Assembly (NCBI RefSeq): GCF_016598615.1
Contig: NZ_CP066831.1
Location: 3,720,001 to 3,784,000, forward strand
Direction of reading: 5' to 3'
Length of the DNA: 64,000 bases
Source of the DNA: Streptomyces liliifuscus
Lineage (GTDB): Bacteria; Actinomycetota; Actinomycetes; Streptomycetales; Streptomycetaceae
Part shown: positions 1 through 6,679 of the stretch, piece after piece
Position numbering within the stretch: position 1 is the first letter of the stretch
How the letters are laid out: every line of letters begins with the position of its first letter
Program-made: the position numbers and the translations under genes
The notes under the pieces: model-generated
The model's input: the letters and a program-made list of their open reading frames with translations, nothing else
Told to the model about the DNA's origin: nothing
Database searches by the model: none

Positions 1-654
1 CTGCTGTCGAAGAACGAGTTCGACGACATGAGCACGAAGGACCAGCTCTCCTTCGACCCGACGTTCATCAGCTTCGCCGGGATGAGCCTGGGTCAGCTGG
101 CGATGATCGTGTTCGGCGTGCTGGTGGTCTCCAACGAGTACAGCACCGGCATGATCCGCACCTCGCTCGCCGCGGTGCCGCAGCGCGGCACGTTCCTCTT
201 CAGCAAGATCGCGGTGGCGACCGGACTCGCCTTCCTCGTCGCCCTCGCCACCAGTTTCGTCGCCTTCTTCCTCGGCCAGGCGATGCTGGGCTCGCACCGG
301 GCGTCGATCGGCGACCCGGGTGTGCTGCGCGCGGTCATCGGCGGCGGCCTCTACATGACCCTCATCGCCCTCTTCTCGATGGGCGTCGCCACGATGCTGC
401 GCAGCCCGATGCTCTCCCTCGGCATCCTGATGCCCTTCTTCTTCCTGATCTCCGCCATCCTCGGAAACGTCGACGCCACCAAGAAGGTCGGCCAGTACCT
501 CCCGGACCAGGCGGGCAGCAAAATCATGCAGGTAGTCACCCCGATCGACGACGACGTGCCGTACGGCCCCTGGGGCGGCCTGGGAATCATGGTCCTGTGG
601 GTCGCGGTGGCGCTGGCGGGCGGATACGTGCTGCTGAAGAAGAGGGATGCCTAG
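1..654 (+). CDS. ABC-2 type transporter permease, 5'-truncated by window edge
   Basis: The frame is open from base 1, so the gene begins outside the window; 217 codons remain. It encodes an integral membrane protein with about five hydrophobic segments and the stretch GVLVVSNEYSTGMIR, typical of ABC-2 permeases that work with a separate ATPase. It is clearly paralogous to the permease at 2181-3026, which has GVLVVSSEYGTGMIR, and both end in a similar Lys-Lys/Glu-Lys-Arg-Asp tail. Its ATPase is probably upstream and out of view, although the ATPase at 931 could serve both. The final codons Asp-Ala-stop lie on the left end of the palindromic element at 651-829, which supplies the TAG. The substrate cannot be told from sequence. 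Confidence 0.85.
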   Translation: MLSKNEFDDMSTKDQLSFDPTFISFAGMSLGQLAMIVFGVLVVSNEYSTGMIRTSLAAVPQRGTFLFSKIAVATGLAFLVALATSFVAFFLGQAMLGSHRASIGDPGVLRAVIGGGLYMTLIALFSMGVATMLRSPMLSLGILMPFFFLISAILGNVDATKKVGQYLPDQAGSKIMQVVTPIDDDVPYGPWGGLGIMVLWVAVALAGGYVLLKKRDA

Positions 655-829
655 GGCCTGTCTGGCAATTCCCGTCGTCGCCCGGAGGGCGGCCTGGCGG
701 CGTCAGGTGCGTGCTCTCGCCGCGCCGGGTGTAGATCCTCGTACTGGACGTACCTGGGTCTGCGCCCGGTGCGGCGAGAGTGCGTGCATGGCGTCGCCAG
801 GCAGGCGGGCATTGCCAGACAGGCCCTAG
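651..829. mobile_element. MITE-like palindromic element with 19-bp perfect terminal inverted repeats
   Basis: Bases 651-669 (CTAGGGCCTGTCTGGCAAT) are the exact reverse complement of 811-829. The interior is also imperfectly self-complementary: for example the stretch near 710-730 containing GCTCTCGCCGCGCC pairs with that near 767-783. The whole 179 bp could therefore fold into one long hairpin. No convincing protein is encoded; short frames on both strands merely mirror each other. TA sits at both edges, consistent with a TA target duplication. This looks like a non-autonomous transposable element. I cannot assign the parent IS family from memory. Confidence 0.75.
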
Positions 830-930
830 GGCTCACGATTTTGCTCAGCTTTGGGGGGAACCGTCAGCGCCCGGCTATCCTCCTAAGCCTTACGGGGGCG
901 TGCGCCCCGACGTCCTGAACCTTTCGATGG

Positions 931-2184
931 GTGCGGAGAATGATCGAGGCAGTCGGCCTGACGAAGCGCTACGGCGACAAGACAGCCGTGTACAACCTTT
1001 CCTTCCAGGTAAGGCCGGGTTCCGTCACCGGCTTCCTCGGGCCCAACGGGTCGGGCAAGTCGACGACCATGCGCATGATCCTCGGGCTCGACAACCCCAG
1101 CTCCGGTCAGGTCACGATCGGCGGCTACCCCTACCGCAAGCTGCCCAACGCCCCCCGCCAGGTCGGCGCGCTCCTCGACGCCAAGGCCGTGCACGGTGGC
1201 CGGCACGCCCGCAACCACCTCCTGTGCCTCGCCCAGCTGTCCGGCATCCCGGCCCGCCGCGTGGACGAGGTGCTGGGCGTCGTCGGCCTCCAGGACGTGG
1301 CGAAAAAGCGCTCCAAGGGGTTCTCGCTCGGCATGGGCCAGCGGCTCGGCATCGCCGCCGCGCTCCTCGGCGACCCCCAGGTGCTGCTCTTCGACGAGCC
1401 GGTCAACGGCCTCGACCCCGAGGGCATCCTCTGGGTGCGGAACCTGATGAAGTCGCTGGCCGCGGAGGGCCGGACCGTCTTCGTCTCCTCCCACCTCATG
1501 AGCGAGATGGCTCTCACCGCCGACCACCTCATCGTGATCGGCCGCGGTCAGATGCTCGCCGACATGAGCGTCCGCGACTTCATCTCGCACAACTCCGCCG
1601 ACTTCGCGCGCGTACGCACGCCCGACACCGAGCCCCAGCAGCGCGAGAAGCTGACGGCCGCGCTGACCGAGGCGGGCGGCCAGGTGCTGCCCGAGCAGGA
1701 CGGCGCTCTGCGTGTCATGGGCCTGCCGCTCCCCCGCATCAGCGAACTCGCGCACAGCTCCGACGTACGCCTGTGGGAGCTCTCCCCGCACCAGGCCTCG
1801 CTGGAGGAGGCGTACATGCGGATGACGCAGGGTTCCGTCGACTACCGCTCCACCGTCGACCAGCGCGCGGGCCTGCAGCAGGAGCTCCCGCCGGGCGCGA
1901 TGCCGCCCCCGCAGATGCCGGTGCCGGGTCAGGGCCAGCCGGGCTGGTACGCCCCGCCGCCGCCCCAGCAGGGCGGCCAGCCGTTCGCGATGCCGCAGGC
2001 GCAGCCGCCCGCCGGGGTGCCCGCGGGCCCGTACGGCGCCCCGGCCGCGTCCGGAGCCGGAGAGCCCAACCCGTACGCCCAGCCGGCCGGCACCGCGCCC
2101 GCGGCCGCCGCTCCCCCACAGCCCGCCCCCGCGCAGCCCTCCTCCGCCGCGCCCGACCTGACCAAGCCCGAGGACGCCCGATGA
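931..2184 (+). CDS. ABC transporter ATP-binding protein with long Pro/Gln-rich C-terminal tail
   Basis: This is the nucleotide-binding subunit of an ABC-2 type exporter. Walker A GPNGSGKST lies at about residues 37-45, the signature loop LGMGQ at 133-137 and Walker B VLLFDEP at 151-157. The conserved ATPase ends near residue 305. The last ~110 residues are low-complexity Pro, Gln, Ala and Gly and are probably disordered. The start is uncertain: GTG at 931 or ATG at 940 (Met-Ile-Glu-Ala-Val), both with poor ribosome-binding sites. Its stop overlaps the next start (ATGA), so it is translationally coupled to the permease at 2181. The 179-bp palindromic element lies about 100 bp upstream. Confidence 0.9.
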   Translation: MRRMIEAVGLTKRYGDKTAVYNLSFQVRPGSVTGFLGPNGSGKSTTMRMILGLDNPSSGQVTIGGYPYRKLPNAPRQVGALLDAKAVHGGRHARNHLLCLAQLSGIPARRVDEVLGVVGLQDVAKKRSKGFSLGMGQRLGIAAALLGDPQVLLFDEPVNGLDPEGILWVRNLMKSLAAEGRTVFVSSHLMSEMALTADHLIVIGRGQMLADMSVRDFISHNSADFARVRTPDTEPQQREKLTAALTEAGGQVLPEQDGALRVMGLPLPRISELAHSSDVRLWELSPHQASLEEAYMRMTQGSVDYRSTVDQRAGLQQELPPGAMPPPQMPVPGQGQPGWYAPPPPQQGGQPFAMPQAQPPAGVPAGPYGAPAASGAGEPNPYAQPAGTAPAAAAPPQPAPAQPSSAAPDLTKPEDAR

Positions 2185-3026
2185 GCACGCCCCAGCACCA
2201 GATGCAGCAGCAGGCCGCCCCTGCCCCGAACTGGCAGGGCGCGCCCGGGACTTCGTACACCTCGCCGATTCCGATCACGCGCACGCACCTCGGTCACGCG
2301 CTCGCCTCCGAGTGGACGAAGATCAAGTCGGTGCGCTCCACGATGTGGACGCTCGGTGTCTTCGTGCTGCTGGTCGTCGGCATCGGCTTCCTGGTCGCCG
2401 CGCAGACCACCAACGAGGACTTCACGGACGTCCCGTACACGATCCCCGCTTTCTTCGGCCTGATCCTCGGCCAGATCTGCCTGATCACGCTGGGCGTGCT
2501 GGTGGTCTCGTCGGAGTACGGCACGGGCATGATCCGTACGACGTTCACGGCGTCGCCCCAGCGCTACCGGGTGCTCACCGCCAAGCTGATGATCTTCTTC
2601 GTCGTCGCGTTCGTCGTGTCGGCCCTCTCCATCGGCGTGGTCGGCCTGATCACGTCGGGCATGCACGGCGGGGCGTCGGACAACGATTGGGGCGGGACCG
2701 TCCTGATGGGCGCGCTGTACGTGTCGCTGCTCGGCGTCCTCGCGCTCGCGGTGGGATCGATGCTGCGGCACTCCGCCGGCGCGATCACCACGATGCTCGG
2801 TGTGGTGCTGGTGCCCGCGATCCTGCCCGCGTTCCTGCTGATGTCCGAGAGCATGCGGACGATCGGCGAGAAGATGATGGAATATAACGCTCCGAACGCG
2901 CTCGCCCGGATCTTCCAGCTCGACTCCGACAACGGGAACGGCAGTTCCCAGCTCGTCCTCCTCGCTGGGGTGACTGCGGCGGCGATCGCCGGGGCCTACG
3001 CGCTGCTGGAGAAGCGGGACGTCTAG
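2181..3026 (+). CDS. ABC-2 type transporter permease
   Basis: A 281-residue membrane subunit partnering the ATPase at 931. The start ATG overlaps the upstream TGA. A Gln/Ala-rich cytoplasmic N-terminus of about 45 residues precedes roughly six hydrophobic segments. It shares the GVLVVSSEYGTGMIRTTF motif and the LLEKRDV ending with the permease at 1-654, so the locus probably arose by duplication. A longer in-frame reading upstream to 780 is a shadow of the ATPase gene. The substrate is unknown; membership of the CcmA/NatA-type exporter group is an inference. Confidence 0.88.
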   Translation: MSTPQHQMQQQAAPAPNWQGAPGTSYTSPIPITRTHLGHALASEWTKIKSVRSTMWTLGVFVLLVVGIGFLVAAQTTNEDFTDVPYTIPAFFGLILGQICLITLGVLVVSSEYGTGMIRTTFTASPQRYRVLTAKLMIFFVVAFVVSALSIGVVGLITSGMHGGASDNDWGGTVLMGALYVSLLGVLALAVGSMLRHSAGAITTMLGVVLVPAILPAFLLMSESMRTIGEKMMEYNAPNALARIFQLDSDNGNGSSQLVLLAGVTAAAIAGAYALLEKRDV

Positions 3027-3060
3027 GACATAGACGACCTACGCAAAATCGTTCGAAGGT

Positions 3061-3414
3061 CTAGAACCTCGGAGCGTTCCGGGACCGCTGCACCCGTGTG
3101 GTGCGGCGGTCCTTCGCGTTCCAGCACGCCTTGTGCCAGTGCCGCCGCTCGTCCACTCCGGAGTGCTCGGGCCAGGCCACCACATGCGGGACGCCGGAGG
3201 GAATCTGCTGGTCGCAGCCGGGACAGCGATACGTCTTGCCCTGGGCACTCGCGCCCGCCACGTGCCGCACGCTCCACGCCTCGCCCTGCCAGCTCTCCGT
3301 CGACTGCCAGCCGCCGTAGCGGTCGGACGGGTCCGATCCGTCCGGGGACTGGCTCCGGCCGGAGTCACCGGCACCCTTGGGACGGTTGCGACGCGGGGAC
3401 ACAGGACACCTCAC
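3061..3414 (-). CDS. Small conserved actinobacterial protein with Cys/His metal-binding pattern
   Basis: 117 residues from a GTG start (a second GTG at 3402 is possible). The N-terminal half is basic and low-complexity. The C-terminal half holds CPGC followed about 20 residues later by HVVAW, then RHWHKACW, a Cys/His arrangement like a small zinc ribbon. Homologues are common in Streptomyces and, as I recall, often carry the uninformative label 'ATP/GTP-binding protein'; I see no P-loop here. It converges on the permease at 2181, with 34 bp between stops. The function is unknown. Confidence 0.7.
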   Translation of the reverse strand: MRCPVSPRRNRPKGAGDSGRSQSPDGSDPSDRYGGWQSTESWQGEAWSVRHVAGASAQGKTYRCPGCDQQIPSGVPHVVAWPEHSGVDERRHWHKACWNAKDRRTTRVQRSRNAPRF

Positions 3415-3620
3415 GGAGCTATACAGGGAGCACGGGCTGTGTCCAGCCTACGCGGAGCACCCAGGGGTACGCGTACGTCACCAACCCCCACAGATCCCCC
3501 GCACGGCCGGCTCATTCTGCAGACAATCCGCCAATCTCCTCACCAAGCCGTGTCCTTGGCACGTGTCAGACGGTTATGCGAGGTGGGGGAGCCGCGTCGG
3601 CACAAGGAGGCAGGAGTGCG

Positions 3621-4649
3621 ATGCGCGTAGGAAGTTTTGTACTGGCGGCCCAGTTCCCGGGCCAGGGCCAGGGGGAGGCACTGCACCGCGCGGTGCGGTC
3701 CGCCGAGGTCGCCGAGGAGGCGGGGCTCGACGCCGTATGGCTGGCCGAGCACCACTTCGTGCCGTACGGGACGTGCCCGTCGGCCATCACGCTCGCCGCG
3801 TTACTGCTCGGGCGCACCCGGCGGATCCGGGTCGGCACGGCGGTCAGCGTGCTGCCCACCGTGCACCCCGTGGCGCTCGGCGAGCAGGCCGCGCTGCTGC
3901 ATGTGACGTCCGGCGGGCGCTTCTCGCTCGGGCTGGGGCGCGGCGGACCGTGGGTGGACCTGGAGGTCTTCGGGACGGGCCTCGAAGCGTACGAGAAGGG
4001 GTTCCCGGAATCACTCGATCTGCTGGTGCGGTGGCTGCGTGAGCCGTCCGTCGCGGGCGGTTCGGAGCGCTTCGATTTCCGTGAAGTCCCTGTCGTGCCA
4101 AGGCCGTCGGAGGCCCTGACGGGCGGCGAGAGCCCCGAGGTCGTCGTCGCCTGCACCTCACCGGCGAGCGTGAAGCTGGCCGCCGGGCGCGGGCTGCCGA
4201 TGCTCCTCGGGATGCATGTCGGGGACGAGGAGAAGGCGGAGATGGTCGCGCTGTGGCGCACGCACGCGCGCGACGCGGGGTACTCGCCGGACGAGATCGC
4301 GGACGCGGCCCATGTCTCGGCCGGCATCGCCCAGGTCGCGGACCGGCGCACGGACGCGGTCGAGATGCTCCTGAAGGCCATGCCGGGCTGGCTGAAGCAG
4401 GGTCTCGACGCCCATGTGACCGTGGACGGCCGGGCCCGCTCGATGCGGGACCCGGTGGCCTACACCGAACTGCTCTGCGGGCTGCACCCGGTGGGTACGC
4501 CCCGCCTGTGCGCCGACCGCCTCGCGGCGACGTCCGAGCGCACGGGGATCACGCGCTTCGCGCTGCTCACGGAGGGCTCGGGCGACCTGGCGGCGACCGA
4601 GGAGAACGTACGGCGGCTGGGGGACGAGGTGCTGCCGCGGCTGCGGTGA
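3621..4649 (+). CDS. LLM-class flavin-dependent oxidoreductase (luciferase-like monooxygenase fold)
   Basis: 342 residues. The start ATG at 3621 follows AAGGAGG with 10 bp spacing; the in-frame extension upstream to 3096 crosses another gene and is rejected. The N-terminus (RVGSFVLAAQFPGQ), AEEAGLDAVWLAEHHF, RIRVGTAVSVLPTVHPVALGEQ and SLGLGRGG are diagnostic of the bacterial luciferase/F420-dependent TIM-barrel family. Such enzymes oxidise small organic substrates with reduced FMN or F420; cofactor and substrate are not evident. It is monocistronic, followed by the repeat array at 4688. Confidence 0.88.
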   Translation: MRVGSFVLAAQFPGQGQGEALHRAVRSAEVAEEAGLDAVWLAEHHFVPYGTCPSAITLAALLLGRTRRIRVGTAVSVLPTVHPVALGEQAALLHVTSGGRFSLGLGRGGPWVDLEVFGTGLEAYEKGFPESLDLLVRWLREPSVAGGSERFDFREVPVVPRPSEALTGGESPEVVVACTSPASVKLAAGRGLPMLLGMHVGDEEKAEMVALWRTHARDAGYSPDEIADAAHVSAGIAQVADRRTDAVEMLLKAMPGWLKQGLDAHVTVDGRARSMRDPVAYTELLCGLHPVGTPRLCADRLAATSERTGITRFALLTEGSGDLAATEENVRRLGDEVLPRLR

Positions 4650-4687
4650 GCGGGGCCCCGCCCGGGCCGAGCCGAAGGAAACCGCGT

Positions 4688-5150
4688 CCCGGCCGAGCCG
4701 GGATGCGACCGGGCCGAACCGATGTTGGTCCGGGCCGAACCGACGTGCGCCCGGGCAGAACCGGGGTGTTGCCGGGCCGAGTCGGGATGCGACCGGGCCG
4801 AACTTGGCTGCAACCGGGCCGAACCTGGGTGCGTCCGGGCCGAGTCGGGATGCGACCAGGCCGAATCGGCGTGTGTCCGGGCCGAACCCGGGTGCGGTCT
4901 GGCCGAGTCGGGTCGCGGCCGGACGGAACCGGGGGCGGTTGCGGGCCGAACCGATGTGGGTCCGGGCCGAATCGGCGTGCGTCCGGGCCGAACTGGCGGA
5001 TTCCTGACGGGGGTTGGGCCGCGTTTGGTCGCAACCGGTCCGTATCCGACCGGAACAGACCCCTGTCCGGGCGGAGCCGACCCATGTCCGGGCCGAACAG
5101 ATTCCTGTCCGGGCCGAACCGACCCATGTCCGGGCCCAACCGGTGTGCGC
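4688..5150. repeat. Degenerate 21-bp tandem repeat array (about 20 units)
   Basis: Units of the form CCGGGCCGAACCGATGTTGGT recur every 21 bp from 4688 to about 4920 almost without interruption, then again at about 4955-5000 and 5070-5150. Because 21 is a multiple of three and stops are absent, overlapping frames on both strands are open and encode heptapeptide repeats such as Gly-Arg-Thr-Asp-Val-Gly-Pro. No frame has a convincing start, ribosome-binding site or non-repeat domain, so I treat it as a non-coding minisatellite in the 574-bp gap between two genes. Nothing else is recognisable in 4650-5223. Confidence 0.8.
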
Positions 5151-5223
5151 CGCGGGGAGCTTGCCGCCCCAGTACAAAAGCACCTCCCGCGTACGGAGCG
5201 GCAAGCCGTGCGGCATCACCGCC

Positions 5224-5616
5224 TCAGCAGTCCCGGAACTCCGGCGACTGGTTCAGCAGCTGACTGCGCACCGAGGTGAAGCGGTTCAAGGTGTCGTCCA
5301 CCGAGCCGTCCAGCGGGAACACCGCCACGCGGTGGCAGTTCTGGAAGGCCAGGCGCACTCCGAAGTGCCGCTGCAGCGCACCGCGTATCGCATCACTCGC
5401 GAGCGCACGCAGCAGCTGGCCGCGCGCCTGCTCGTCCGGCGGCGGCGTCTGGTTGTCGGCGAAGTTGCCGCCGTCCACCTTCAGCTGAGCCACCAGGGAG
5501 CTGATCATCTCCCATGCGTAGGGCAGGGAAATCCGGACGCAGTCGACGAATTCCGCTTCGTCGACCTCGCCTCGCTCGGCCTTTTCGAGTAGGGCCGGTG
5601 AGACGTCCAGCGACAT
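5224..5616 (-). CDS. SCO5389-family conserved protein
   Basis: 130 residues, acidic at the N-terminus (Leu-Glu-Lys-Ala-Glu-Arg-Gly-Glu) and highly conserved in Streptomyces, where I recognise it as the SCO5389 family. ATG at 5616 is preceded by AGGAGA; an upstream extension to 5784 is not supported. Two Cys and a helix-rich profile are visible, with no catalytic motif. It lies divergently next to nucS in the usual Streptomyces order. The function is unknown. Confidence 0.82.
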   Translation of the reverse strand: MSLDVSPALLEKAERGEVDEAEFVDCVRISLPYAWEMISSLVAQLKVDGGNFADNQTPPPDEQARGQLLRALASDAIRGALQRHFGVRLAFQNCHRVAVFPLDGSVDDTLNRFTSVRSQLLNQSPEFRDC

Positions 5617-5903
5617 GGGTTCTCCTCTCGCACCCCCTCGGCAGAGGGGGTTGACGGACAGGGAAGGAGACCGCGACGCCGAACACGCTGAGTACACGCG
5701 TCGCGACCTCCCGTTTATACGGTAGGCAACTGTTCGTGGCCGCACCAGGACATTGAGAAACCGGGGGAGACTCAACCTGCTCACAACCAGCCACTTTCGA
5801 ACAGGGCTTATCCGGGGAAACAGGGGCGACAGGAAAGGCTCCGGTCAAGACGGCCCATGGGCGGATCGCGCCGACCCTCGCCGGTCGAGTAGCGTTGCGG
5901 ACC

Positions 5904-6575
5904 ATGCGTCTCGTCATTGCCCGCTGCTCCGTTGACTACGCGGGCCGGCTCACCGCCCATCTCCCGTCGGCCCCCCGCCTGATCCTTGTGAAGGCCGACG
6001 GCAGTGTCTCGATCCATGCGGACGACAGGGCCTACAAGCCCCTCAACTGGATGTCGCCGCCCTGCACGCTGAAGGAGGGTTCGGGGGACGACGAGGGTGT
6101 CTGGACCGTCATCAACAAGGCGGGCGAGAAGCTCATCATCACGATGGAGGAGGTCCTCCACGACTCCTCGCACGAACTCGGCGTGGACCCCGGCCTGATC
6201 AAGGACGGCGTGGAGGCACACCTCCAGGAGCTCCTCGCCGACCGCATCGACACCCTCGGCGAGGGCTACTCGCTGATCCGCCGCGAGTACATGACGGCCA
6301 TCGGCCCGGTCGACATCCTGTGCCGTGACGGCGAGGGCCGAACCGTCGCCGTGGAGATCAAGCGGCGCGGCGAGATCGACGGCGTGGAGCAACTCACGCG
6401 CTATCTGGAGCTGTTGAACCGCGACCCGCACCTCGCACCGGTCCGCGGCATCTTCGCGGCCCAGGAGATCAAGCCCCAGGCCCGCGTCCTCGCCACCGAC
6501 CGCGGCATCGGCTGCGCGGTCCTCGACTACAACGCGCTGCGCGGCATCGAGGACGACAAGCTGCGGCTGTTCTGA
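5904..6575 (+). CDS. nucS: Endonuclease NucS (EndoMS), mismatch-specific
   Basis: 223 residues, the usual NucS length. The N-terminal DNA-binding beta domain starts MRLVIARCSVDY. The C-terminal PD-(D/E)xK nuclease has Asp137 in GPVDIL, Glu151 and Lys153 in VAVEIKRRG, and the helix with Gln163. In actinobacteria lacking MutS/MutL, NucS cleaves DNA at mismatches with the beta clamp and limits mutation and recombination. ATG 5904 is chosen over the TTG at 5895 because it gives the conserved N-terminus. A strong hairpin follows at 6593-6659. Confidence 0.95.
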   Translation: MRLVIARCSVDYAGRLTAHLPSAPRLILVKADGSVSIHADDRAYKPLNWMSPPCTLKEGSGDDEGVWTVINKAGEKLIITMEEVLHDSSHELGVDPGLIKDGVEAHLQELLADRIDTLGEGYSLIRREYMTAIGPVDILCRDGEGRTVAVEIKRRGEIDGVEQLTRYLELLNRDPHLAPVRGIFAAQEIKPQARVLATDRGIGCAVLDYNALRGIEDDKLRLF

Positions 6576-6592
6576 CGGCCACGAGGTTCTTT

Positions 6593-6659
6593 CGTACGGC
6601 ATGACAGTGGGCCGGGTCCGGTGTGGAGGACCCGGCCCACTGTCGTGCGGAGCCGTACG
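6593..6659. terminator. Bidirectional terminator between nucS and the convergent NTPase gene
   Basis: ACAGTGGGCCGGGTCC (6604-6619) pairs perfectly with 6628-6643 around an 8-nt loop. An outer stem CGTACGGC (6593-6600) pairs with 6652-6659. It lies 18 bp past the nucS stop and 21 bp before the stop of the minus-strand gene, so it can serve both. Confidence 0.85.
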
Positions 6660-6679
6660 CGGGTGTCGTACCCCGGGTG

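Noticed and set aside
4158..5219. 353-codon minus-strand frame through the 21-bp repeats
   Set aside because: It is open only because the repeat period is a multiple of three and stop-free; it has no good ribosome-binding site and overlaps the oxidoreductase gene.
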